Assembly: GCF_014692675.1 (NCBI RefSeq)
Contig: NZ_JABFCZ010000020.1
Coordinates: 62,001 to 126,000 of the forward strand
Reading direction: 5' to 3'
Source of the DNA: Roseibium aggregatum
GTDB taxonomy: Bacteria; Pseudomonadota; Alphaproteobacteria; Rhizobiales; Stappiaceae
DNA length: 64,000 nt
Shown here: piece by piece, positions 17,612 to 25,283 of the stretch
Numbering within the stretch: the first letter of the stretch is position 1
How the letters are laid out: every line of letters begins with the position of its first letter
The notes under the pieces: model-generated
Told to the model about the DNA's origin: nothing
The model's input: only the letters and a program-made list of their open reading frames with translations
Database searches by the model: none
Made by a program: the position numbers and the translations under genes

Positions 17612-18853
17612 ATGCCAGCCCTGACCGACACCGCGATCCGACACGCGCTGAAGCGCGTTGAGATCAGCCGCAAGCAAGAGAACCTCGCCGATGGCGACGG
17701 GCGAGGCACCGGCCGACTCGTCCTCGTTCTCAAGCCCATGCCGAAGCGCGTCACGGCCGACTGGATGGCGCAACAATGGCGTGACGGCAAACGTACCAAG
17801 AAGAAGATCGGCGCTTACCCCTCGATGTCGCTCGCCCAGGCCCGCGAGGTTTTCAAGCGCGACTATGCCGACGTGATCCAGAAAGGTCGCAGCATCAAGA
17901 TCGCAAGCGACACCCGCCCCGGCACTGTAGCGGACCTCTTCGAGGGGTACGTCGCTTCACTAAAGGCCGCCAGCAAGCCCTCCTGGAAGGAGACGGAGAA
18001 GGGCCTTAACAAGATCGCCGACACTCTTGGGCGGAACCGCCTAGCCCGCGAGATCGAGGCCGAGGAAATCGTCGAACTGATCCGCCCGATCTATGAGCGC
18101 GGCGCCAAGTCGATGGCAGACCATGTGCGTTCCTACATGCACGCGGCTTTCGGCTGGGGCATGAAGTCCGACAACGACTATCGGCAACAATCGGCTCGCC
18201 GCTTTCGCATCCCCTTCAATCCAGCGACAGGTATTCCGACCGAACCGAAGGTCAAAGGCACCCGCTGGCTCGACGAGGACGAATTCGTACAGCTTTATCG
18301 TTGGCTGGAATGTCCCGACACGCCGGTTCATCCGCCCTATACCCGTGCCGTCAGGATCATCATGCTGACCGGCCAGCGCGTCCAGGAGATCGCCAGCCTT
18401 CACATCGACCAGTGGGACGCCAAGGAAAAGATCATCGACTGGTCGAAGACCAAGAACGACCAGCCCCATGCTGTTCCGGTGCCGGAACTGGCCGCAGAGC
18501 TACTCGCGTCCATCAACGTCAACGAATACGGCTGGTTCTTCCCGTCTGCCACGGACCCGTCCAAGCCTGTCAGCCACGGCACGCTTTACTCGTTCATGTG
18601 GCGCCAGAGGGACCGCGGCGTGATCCCCTATGTGACGAACCGCGACCTGCGCCGGACCTTCAAGACGCTTACCGGCAAGGCGGGGATCTCGAAGGAGATC
18701 CGCGACCGCCTCCAGAACCATGCGTTGCAGGACGTCAGTTCCAAGCACTACGACCGCTGGCACTACATGGTGGAAAAGCGTGCCGGCATGGCGAAATGGG
18801 ACAAGTTCGTCCGCGCCATGCTCGCAAAAAAGCGACTGAAAGCGGCAGCATGA
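17612..18853 (+). CDS. int: Tyrosine-type site-specific integrase
   Basis: A 413-residue integrase of the phage P4/ICE type: an N-terminal DUF4102-like arm-binding part (about residues 1-90), a core-binding SAM-like domain (about 105-215) and the catalytic domain (about 230-390). The first catalytic Arg is Arg256 (GQRVQEI), the second is Arg347 in RDLRRT, and the nucleophile is Tyr380 in KHYDRW. The usual His at the start of the second box (HDLRRT) is Arg344 here. A strong Shine-Dalgarno (AAGGAGG) precedes the ATG. It lies 120 bp inside the element edge and should act on radC. The excisionase partner is probably the RdfS-like protein at 42701. Confidence 0.95.
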   Translation: MPALTDTAIRHALKRVEISRKQENLADGDGRGTGRLVLVLKPMPKRVTADWMAQQWRDGKRTKKKIGAYPSMSLAQAREVFKRDYADVIQKGRSIKIASDTRPGTVADLFEGYVASLKAASKPSWKETEKGLNKIADTLGRNRLAREIEAEEIVELIRPIYERGAKSMADHVRSYMHAAFGWGMKSDNDYRQQSARRFRIPFNPATGIPTEPKVKGTRWLDEDEFVQLYRWLECPDTPVHPPYTRAVRIIMLTGQRVQEIASLHIDQWDAKEKIIDWSKTKNDQPHAVPVPELAAELLASINVNEYGWFFPSATDPSKPVSHGTLYSFMWRQRDRGVIPYVTNRDLRRTFKTLTGKAGISKEIRDRLQNHALQDVSSKHYDRWHYMVEKRAGMAKWDKFVRAMLAKKRLKAAA

Positions 18854-18987
18854 GCCTCGGGTGCCCCATAAGGCGGAAGTGAGAACAAAACGATGCGTAT
18901 CGTAATCAGCTTGGCGGACGCTCCATCGGAGATATTCTAAGAACAGCCGGAAATGTCGGGGCGACGGATACGATCAAACAAGTAGCA

Positions 18988-21807
18988 TTATACGGCTTTT
19001 ACCCGTTTTACGGTTTCAACGACAACGCCCTCGCCCGTTCGCTCACGATGAAGCACCGCTGGAGCTGACTGCTGGGTGTGGCGGCACTCAGGAAATTGAT
19101 TGCAGCCGAAAAAGCTGGTGTCGTTCCGCCCTTTGCGCTCAACCAGCTCCCCCACCAAGCAACTGGGGCATTGATCGAGTTCCCTCCCATCGATGGTTTC
19201 AAACCGGACTTCGTTGCCGGCGATCTCGCAAAGCTCGCGAATGTAGCGTGAAGGCTTGCGTCTATTACAGAGGATAAACGTCCCTCTGCTGGCGCGGGTC
19301 ATTGCGACATAGAAAAGTCGGCGCTCCTCCGCATAGGCAAACCTCTCCGGACGCGGGATAACGAGATTTAGCAGCTCGTCATCTTCGATCCGGCTGGGGA
19401 CGCCATAGTCGCCCTCGCTGACATCGAGCAGGATCGTGTAGTCGGCCTCCAGGCCCTTCGACCGATGAAACGACATGCCGGCGACCTCGATCGCCGAAAA
19501 TTCGGGGTGGCGACCGTGAAATGGATCTAACAAGTTGTAACGCCACAAGACCAGTACCTTCAGCTTTTGCCCCGCCTCACGGCGCCACTGTCCTGAAATT
19601 CCTTCAAGAAAGGTGTTCAGGCGATCGAGTAGTTGGAAGCAGGCTTTCGGGAAGCTTGGCTTGCGCCACTCCACGCTGACCGGAATGATCCGGATTGATC
19701 GCGGTATGGCGGCGCGCGTCGATCGCACCGTCTTCGTGATCTGCTCGGGATTGCGCTGGACAAAGCGTGCCGCGGTGTCAGCGAGAAGCTGGTTACAGCG
19801 GTACGTCTGTTCCAGCCGACCTTGCCAGCAGGCACCAAAGTTCGCTTCGAACTGGGTGAAGATCGTAATGTCCGACCCGGCAAAGCGGTAGATCGACTGC
19901 CAATCGTCTCCGACAGCAAAGACTTTTGTGAAAGCCTTCTGGTGTTTTAGCGCCTTGATCAGATTGGCCCTCGGGTCCGAAATATCCTGAAATTCATCCA
20001 CCAAGATCAGCGAATAAGGGCTCTGATAGCGCCCCGTCTCAACGAGGCGCACTGCGTCGCCGATCATTGAATCGAAGTCGATACGCTTTGCCTCGTCGAG
20101 CTTGCGCGAATAGGCTTCGGTGATCAGCCAGACAGCACGCGCGAAATACTGCGCGCGCGGTTTGTCATGCAGGGACTTTGCACGTTCCAGCAGCATCTCC
20201 AGCGTAAGCTGGCTCGCTCGAATGTGTTTGATGCACACGCCGATCAGCTTCTGGTAATGCGTGATCACCACTGGTTCGACCGCTTTGAGGATCTCGTCGA
20301 CACTTTTCTCAGTCAGGGGAATTTTGCGTTTGATCAGCTCAGCCTCGAGATGTGGCAACAACGTTCCCTCGTGCGCCTGTGCGGAGGTTGTCTCGAAGAA
20401 ATCCAACTCTTTGCGCTTGTACCCAGCGCGTTTACCCTTGGTATGCTCAGCATAGTTCGCAAAGGGCGAGGAGCCATCCGCGTTGATCGCGAAATGCTCG
20501 TGGAACGTGTCGGTGAGAGGGTAATGAAAGTCCGGCTGGACAAAACGTTCGCTCCCGTCCTCCTCTTCGAATGAGATCTGCTTTTCATATTCGAACTCGA
20601 CAGAGTGGACCCACAACCAGTTCGCGATCCGCTGCTCCTGAAGGGATTTCACATACACGTTTGCAAGCGTACCGATGGTGCTGCCGCCCTTATCGTTGCG
20701 ATCGGCGATGTAGCGATTGTAGTCTGCCTCCGAGTCAAAGACCTCTGCGGGGATGTCGGCCTTCGGCAAAATCGAGAGGAGGTCGATCCACAGACGGCGA
20801 AACTCTTCATTTACCTCCATCAACTCGCGTATGATCTTGTCGATCACACGGGCTTCGCCGGCGGGATGCTCGACCCAGTTTGCGAGTTGAGGTGGGCGAC
20901 CTTCCGTCTCTTCGATGATCCCCCGACCGAGTGCATGAAACGTCGTCACCCGGCTCTCCAGAGCATCTTCATCGACGTTCAGCTGCCTGGCGATCCGTTC
21001 CTTTAATTCGTCGGCTGCACTCTTGTTAAATGCCAGGACGAGGATCTCGCTCGGATGGTAAAGTCCCTTCTCGAGGACATAGGCAACTTTCCCGACCATG
21101 GTCGCGGACTTGCCCGATCCAGCGGATGCGACGAGCAGGTTGTTGTCTTCGAGGCGGATGCAAGCCTCGCGCTGCTCCTGGGAAAGCGAAAATCCCCCAA
21201 GGTCGGCGAAGAATTCCTCGAACTTCTGCATCTCGTGAAAAACGAAATTTTCATTGTAGCGACTGCGGACGCCGGGGTCAGTGAGCATCGCAAAAGAGGT
21301 TGGCAGATAGCCTCTTAGGGTGTCGGGGATCAGAGAGGCATCAAACAACGGGTGCGCCAATGCCAGTGACGCATTTCCCGGGACACTCGCGATCGCCCGG
21401 CCGACGTCGGCATGAGCAAGATATTGCCTGTTGCTGTCGGTCATCGCGCGAATCTTGCTATCGACCTCGCGCAAGCGTTCCTTGTCGGAATCGATGAGAT
21501 TCGCGAGATGCTGGTTCACGAAAGCCAGCAAATCGTCGCGTAAAGTCTGAGACGCCTTGGCGGTCAGGCCGGAAAGAGCATCGATACGGCCCTTCGACCG
21601 GATCTCGACCGTGTGCCAAAGCAGGGCCTTGGTTGACGAAACCGACGAGATATCAAGGCACTGAATTTCATCCTCGCCTGTCGATGTCAGGCTAACTCGG
21701 TCCTGCGAAGATGGGCTGAGAGCCAGTTTCCACTTCTCCGACAAGAAAATGCGCGCCCAAAGGCTGGGCCGGTATATGCGGGATCGTCCAAGCATTGGCA
21801 GTTTCAT
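18988..21807 (-). CDS. UvrD/helicase IV-like superfamily 1 helicase
   Basis: A 939-residue SF1A helicase. Motif I is SAGSGKSAT (about residue 231), followed by LAFNKSAADEL; motif II is LVDEFQDIS, motif III GDDWQSIYRFAG, motif V SFHRSKGLEADY and motif VI RRLFYVAMTRA. The last 50 residues hold a topoisomerase-type zinc finger, C-x2-C and C-x8-C-like (CPSC ... GCNQFPECRHT), as in helicase IV (HelD). The N-terminal 200 residues are less conserved, again like HelD. It probably unwinds DNA during recombination or repair. The ATG at 21807 begins the MKLPML N-terminus; a TTG at 21855 would add 16 arginine-rich residues. It lies next to abiE genes and looks like element cargo, perhaps defence-related. 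Confidence 0.85.
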   Translation of the reverse strand: MKLPMLGRSRIYRPSLWARIFLSEKWKLALSPSSQDRVSLTSTGEDEIQCLDISSVSSTKALLWHTVEIRSKGRIDALSGLTAKASQTLRDDLLAFVNQHLANLIDSDKERLREVDSKIRAMTDSNRQYLAHADVGRAIASVPGNASLALAHPLFDASLIPDTLRGYLPTSFAMLTDPGVRSRYNENFVFHEMQKFEEFFADLGGFSLSQEQREACIRLEDNNLLVASAGSGKSATMVGKVAYVLEKGLYHPSEILVLAFNKSAADELKERIARQLNVDEDALESRVTTFHALGRGIIEETEGRPPQLANWVEHPAGEARVIDKIIRELMEVNEEFRRLWIDLLSILPKADIPAEVFDSEADYNRYIADRNDKGGSTIGTLANVYVKSLQEQRIANWLWVHSVEFEYEKQISFEEEDGSERFVQPDFHYPLTDTFHEHFAINADGSSPFANYAEHTKGKRAGYKRKELDFFETTSAQAHEGTLLPHLEAELIKRKIPLTEKSVDEILKAVEPVVITHYQKLIGVCIKHIRASQLTLEMLLERAKSLHDKPRAQYFARAVWLITEAYSRKLDEAKRIDFDSMIGDAVRLVETGRYQSPYSLILVDEFQDISDPRANLIKALKHQKAFTKVFAVGDDWQSIYRFAGSDITIFTQFEANFGACWQGRLEQTYRCNQLLADTAARFVQRNPEQITKTVRSTRAAIPRSIRIIPVSVEWRKPSFPKACFQLLDRLNTFLEGISGQWRREAGQKLKVLVLWRYNLLDPFHGRHPEFSAIEVAGMSFHRSKGLEADYTILLDVSEGDYGVPSRIEDDELLNLVIPRPERFAYAEERRLFYVAMTRASRGTFILCNRRKPSRYIRELCEIAGNEVRFETIDGRELDQCPSCLVGELVERKGRNDTSFFGCNQFPECRHTQQSAPAVLHRERTGEGVVVETVKRVKAV

Positions 21808-21981
21808 CGAGCCGCCCGGTCTGCGCCTGCGACGTTCTTGTTCATGATCTCGCAAATCGTCTGGTGGGCGCTCTCGATCTCCTTGTTCCAGTCGGGTTCC
21901 GATGAATCGGCATCGTCACTCCCTACAAACCGAGATTTTCGCACCTCTTCGACGTCGCGCATATTCCCCCGCCCCCGTTTC

Positions 21982-22998
21982 TTATTTGACTGCGCCGTTC
22001 GCGCGCGCGACTATATCGGCGCACTGCGCCATAAGCGCCTCGAACGGCTCAGCGTCATCGAAGAGCAGCCCATCCTCAACCATGCGGGCATAGTCGTCCT
22101 CCAACGCCTTCGCGCCATCGCCGACCGGCACGAGTTGCAAGCCGCCGCTGACAGCCGCTGCATAGTCGATCGGCGTGCGGTCGGCGGCTTTCTCCGCGAA
22201 GAACATCGACTTGTGCCGGGCGACAGCGTTGGCCAGCTCGCGATCGGCGAAAGCAGCTTCCGCAAAGCCGGCTTCATCCAGCCGGACAACATCGTGCCAG
22301 TGTCGTGCGAAGCGGTCGCCGCGAAGCCGCTCCTGAAGGCAAAAGACGTGGATGGCGGTCGCCTTCTCCCAGAAGGTCCGCTCCGCGTGCATGACGCGCG
22401 GACGCGCCGTCGGGAATACCAGCCCGTCGATCAGGCCGGCGGCGTCGCAGGAGACATCGCGCAGGCTCGCCGGTTCGCCCGTCGAGCGCGCGCCGAACTC
22501 CAGCATGACGCTGGGCGCGACATAGCCGGACCCGGCCGCGGTCGCCTCGTAGTCGATGAAGAGCTTGTCATCCTCGACGCGGATGGCCGCAGCCAGACCT
22601 TCGGCGGCGAGTGCGTTCGCGATCACGGGCTGCACGGTTTCCGCGACCCATGCCGGCAACCGCCGACGGACCTCGCTGGACCAGCGCTTTTCCTCGCTTC
22701 GCGTTTTCGGCAAGCCCTCGCCATTGTCCCCGACCAGATCGGGCGCGATCGCCCGAATGTCATAGGTCAGATCCACATCCTCCGAAAACCGGCGAATGAC
22801 GTGATAAGCTTTCGACAGCGACGTGCCGCCCTTGAACACTAGATGTTCGCCGAGCGGCGCAGCGTAGAGGGTCGCCAGCGCCCACACCACCCACACATCC
22901 TTTTCGAGAAGATGGGTGGGACGACCCGAACGGTCGGCCGCGACACCCAGCGCGTCGCGCCGGTCCTCGGCCGAAAGCTGGAGAAAGACATCAGCCAT
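21982..22998 (-). CDS. abiEii: AbiEii/AbiGii family nucleotidyltransferase toxin
   Basis: A 338-residue toxin of a type IV toxin-antitoxin abortive-infection system. It carries the DUF1814 nucleotidyltransferase core: LVFKGGTSLSKAYHVI (about residues 53-68) followed by FSEDVDLTYDI (about 71-81), where the Asp pair binds metal. AbiEii-type toxins transfer nucleotides, in studied cases to tRNA acceptor ends, and stop growth. The start overlaps the end of the antitoxin gene by 8 bp, so both are in one minus-strand operon. It is complete. Confidence 0.9.
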   Translation of the reverse strand: MADVFLQLSAEDRRDALGVAADRSGRPTHLLEKDVWVVWALATLYAAPLGEHLVFKGGTSLSKAYHVIRRFSEDVDLTYDIRAIAPDLVGDNGEGLPKTRSEEKRWSSEVRRRLPAWVAETVQPVIANALAAEGLAAAIRVEDDKLFIDYEATAAGSGYVAPSVMLEFGARSTGEPASLRDVSCDAAGLIDGLVFPTARPRVMHAERTFWEKATAIHVFCLQERLRGDRFARHWHDVVRLDEAGFAEAAFADRELANAVARHKSMFFAEKAADRTPIDYAAAVSGGLQLVPVGDGAKALEDDYARMVEDGLLFDDAEPFEALMAQCADIVARANGAVK

Positions 22999-23584
22999 AC
23001 GCCGCCTTTCCGACGCTCTGCGCGAGCCATGTCGGAAGCTGCGGCGCGGCGGCGACCAGTTCGCCGAACACGCCGGGCGGCATCTTCCGCTTCAATGTCG
23101 TGAGCGCGGCCTCTGCCTTTTCCGGGCCGAGCCAGGCCAGCGCCCGCACGGCCTCCCCCGCCGGCCGGTTGGCCAGGGCCAGTTGCCAGCGCGGTGCATG
23201 CCGCAATTCCACGATCTGCTTGCCGAGGTGCACCTTTCGGCTGCGCCCGGAGGTCAGATAGACCGAGCGGACGGGCACCTGCGTCGTCAAGCCAAGGGCG
23301 TTCGCCGCGGCAGCGCCGTTCGAGACGATGACCTCCCCCTTTTGGGTTGCAAGAGCCTCGACAGCCTGCTCGACCGAAGGCGTGCGCGTGCCGAACCGGC
23401 TGGCGATGGGACGCAGATAGACGCCACGACCGGCGCGGATGAGTTGCCCGCGCTCCGTCAGGCGCGACAACGCCTGATCCACGGCGGCCCGGTTTCCGAG
23501 GTGCAGCAGGCTCTTGGCGGACACAGGAGCGCCTTCGGGCAGGCCCGTCGCATGCGACAAAATCTGTTCGGTCAGCCGTGTCAT
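22991..23584 (-). CDS. abiEi: AbiEi-type antitoxin (DUF6088)
   Basis: A 197-residue antitoxin and transcriptional regulator. The N-terminal winged helix (about residues 15-65, LSRLTERGQLIRAGRGVYLRP) fits an AbiEi DNA-binding domain, and the rest matches the DUF6088 antitoxin type (ANALGLTTQVPVRSVYLTSG). AbiEi proteins bind inverted repeats in their own promoter, and such a repeat lies 11 bp upstream (23595-23624). It precedes and overlaps abiEii. Confidence 0.9.
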   Translation of the reverse strand: MTRLTEQILSHATGLPEGAPVSAKSLLHLGNRAAVDQALSRLTERGQLIRAGRGVYLRPIASRFGTRTPSVEQAVEALATQKGEVIVSNGAAAANALGLTTQVPVRSVYLTSGRSRKVHLGKQIVELRHAPRWQLALANRPAGEAVRALAWLGPEKAEAALTTLKRKMPPGVFGELVAAAPQLPTWLAQSVGKAAYG

Positions 23585-23594
23585 CGTCTTTCTC

Positions 23595-23624
23595 CTGTCG
23601 GAAATATATGCGAGTTTCTGACAG
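23595..23624 (-). promoter_or_regulatory. Inverted-repeat operator of abiE
   Basis: Two 10-bp arms (CTGTCGGAAA at 23595 and TTTCTGACAG at 23615) match at 9 of 10 positions with a 10-bp AT-rich spacer. The repeat sits just upstream of the abiEi start at 23584, where AbiEi antitoxins are known to bind and autoregulate. Confidence 0.6.
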
Positions 23625-23644
23625 TTTTCAAGGAAGTCCGGATA

Positions 23645-23709
23645 GGGGAAAGCCTTCCCCTGAGGCCGAGCCTTGGTCTCGGCCTACCCCTTCTGCGGGG
23701 AATCCCCGC
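23645..23709 (+). repeat. Three successive perfect hairpins upstream of the ardC leader
   Basis: Stem 1 is 23645-23650 with 23655-23660 (6 bp), stem 2 is 23663-23670 with 23678-23685 (8 bp), and stem 3 is 23695-23700 with 23704-23709 (6 bp). None is followed by a T-run on the + strand, so they are unlikely to be ordinary terminators. Placed before an antirestriction gene, they could form a single-strand promoter of the Frpo kind used when plasmid DNA enters a cell; this is inference. Confidence 0.55.
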
Positions 23710-23720
23710 AACGCCCCCTT

Positions 23721-23801
23721 CAGAGTGAGAGTGCGGACGGGTTTTCCGTGACGGGTTGAGGGCTGGAAGAGAGGCTTCCGGCGCCCGTCGCGGAGATCAT
23801 C
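23721..23801 (+). promoter_or_regulatory. Structured leader, copy A (upstream of ardC)
   Basis: The conserved start CAGAG-GAGAGTGCGG is followed by hairpin P1 (ACGG 23737-23740 with CCGT 23746-23749) and by P2: outer stem GACGGG 23750-23755 with CCCGTC 23784-23789, a 6-nt internal loop, inner stem 23762-23768 with 23776-23782 and loop GAGAGGC. GGAG of the Shine-Dalgarno starts 3 nt after P2. The same layout recurs at copies B and C. Confidence 0.7.
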
Positions 23802-23804
23802 CCG

Positions 23805-24767
23805 ATGGCCAGACACGATCGCAGCCCCGCAGAAGGTGGCGCGCGCAGCAACCTTTACGACGACATCACCAACAAGATCATCGCCGAGTTGGAGCAAGGG
23901 CGGCTGCCCTGGGTCCAGCCCTGGGGCGCGTCACCCAATACCGCCCCTCTGGGCCTGCCGAGAAATGCTTCAACCGGCCGTAGCTATTCCGGCATCAATA
24001 TTCTGATCCTTTGGGGCGCTGTCATCCAGCACGGCTTCCCCGGTCAGGCGTGGCTGACTTTCCGCCAAGCCCTTTCGCTTGGCGGCAATGTCAGAAAGGG
24101 CGAGCGTGGCACCACTGTTGTCTATGCCGACCGTTTCACTCCCGAGGACGAGAAACGCCGTGCCCGCGAGACTGGCGAGGATGCGCATGCCATACCGTTC
24201 CTGAAGCGGTTCACGGTCTTCAATGCCGCACAATGCGATGGCTTGCCCGATGACATCACGGCAGTCACGCCGCAACCGCCGCCGGGCCTGATCGAACCTC
24301 AGGTCGAGGCGCTGATCCGGGCCACCGGCATCGACTTCCGAATTGGCGGCGATCGCGCCTTCTACATGCCCTCGCTCGACTATGTGCAGGTGCCGCCTCC
24401 GCAAGCCTATTTCGAGCCTATCAACTGGCACCGGACGGCCCTGCACGAGCTGGGTCACGCCAGCGGCCATCACAGCCGCCTCAGCCGCGATCTGACCGGC
24501 TCGTTCGGCTCGAAGAAATACGCTTTCGAGGAGATGATTGCCGAACAGGCCGCAGCTTTCAGTTGCGCTGCGCTCGGGATCGTGCCGACCGTCCGCCATG
24601 CCGATTACATCGGGTCGTGGCTGGAGGTCATGCGCGAGGATTCCCGCGCCATTGTCCGCGCAGCCTCGCAGGCCAGCAAGGCGGCGGACTGGCTGCTGTC
24701 GCATCTGCCTGTCGAGGAGATCGAGGAGCCGGATGCGAGCGTAACCGACCGGAGGGCCGCGGCATGA
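23805..24767 (+). CDS. ardC: ArdC family antirestriction protein
   Basis: A 320-residue protein with an N-terminal ArdC ssDNA-binding domain (DUF1738; NLYDDITNKIIAELEQG near residue 16 and NASTGRSYSGINILIL near 53) and a C-terminal zinc-metalloprotease-like domain with HELGH at residues 214-218 and a downstream Glu in EEMIAEQ. ArdC proteins bind incoming single-stranded DNA and shield it from restriction in the recipient. The ATG at 23805 follows the structured leader and its GGAG. DUF2958 overlaps the stop by 4 bp. Its position after a run of hairpins suggests early expression after transfer. Confidence 0.92.
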   Translation: MARHDRSPAEGGARSNLYDDITNKIIAELEQGRLPWVQPWGASPNTAPLGLPRNASTGRSYSGINILILWGAVIQHGFPGQAWLTFRQALSLGGNVRKGERGTTVVYADRFTPEDEKRRARETGEDAHAIPFLKRFTVFNAAQCDGLPDDITAVTPQPPPGLIEPQVEALIRATGIDFRIGGDRAFYMPSLDYVQVPPPQAYFEPINWHRTALHELGHASGHHSRLSRDLTGSFGSKKYAFEEMIAEQAAAFSCAALGIVPTVRHADYIGSWLEVMREDSRAIVRAASQASKAADWLLSHLPVEEIEEPDASVTDRRAAA

Positions 24768-25159
24768 TCCTCCTCACCGGCACACAGCGCGACCGCCTGC
24801 TGGCAAATGGCCGCCAGCGCGATCAGGATCACATCCCGGTCGTGAAGTTCTTCAACCCCCTTGGCGAGGGCGTCTGGCTCGCCACCGAACTGGACGAGGA
24901 CGGCGACATCATGTTCGGCCTGGCTGATCTCGGCTATCCCGAACTGGGGTCGTGGAGCCTTACCGAAATGCAGTCAGTCCGGCTGCCCTTCGGAATGGGC
25001 ATCGAGCGCGATCTGCTGTTCACCGGGGATTTCCCGATCTCGGTCTGGGCCGAGGCCGCCCGTGAGAGCGGCAGTATCCGCGCCGCTGAGCGCCTGCTCT
25101 ACCGCGTCGGGGCGAGCTATTCCCGTACATCCGCCGATACAGAAAGCCGGAGTGCCTGA
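24764..25159 (+). CDS. DUF2958 family protein
   Basis: A 131-residue protein beginning MILLTGTQRDRLLANGR and carrying the conserved segments VVKFFNPLG, WLATELDEDGDIMFGLADLG and ERDLLF, which define DUF2958, a family common on alphaproteobacterial plasmids and integrative elements. Function is unknown. It overlaps ardC by 4 bp (ATGA), so translation is coupled and a joint role in establishment is likely but unproven. Confidence 0.9.
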   Translation: MILLTGTQRDRLLANGRQRDQDHIPVVKFFNPLGEGVWLATELDEDGDIMFGLADLGYPELGSWSLTEMQSVRLPFGMGIERDLLFTGDFPISVWAEAARESGSIRAAERLLYRVGASYSRTSADTESRSA

Positions 25160-25198
25160 TTTCCGGGTTTCAGGTTCTACGGCTCGCGTCGCTCTCTT

Positions 25199-25275
25199 CA
25201 GAGGAAGAGGGCGGCGCTTCGCTTCGTGACGGGCTGATAGCCGGAGAGAGAGGCTCACCGGCGTCCGTCATGGAG
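25199..25275 (+). promoter_or_regulatory. Structured leader, copy B (upstream of parB)
   Basis: CAGAGGAAGAGGGCGG is followed by a weak P1 (GCG/CGC around 25214-25222) and P2: outer stem 25228-25233 with 25264-25269 (one G-U), 6-nt internal loop CTGATA, inner stem GCCGG 25240-25244 with CCGGC 25258-25262, loop AGAGAGAGGCTCA. Relative to copies A and C, the U-G pair in the inner stem is C-G here, a compensating change. GGAG starts 2 nt after P2. Confidence 0.7.
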
Positions 25276-25283
25276 CAACTGAC

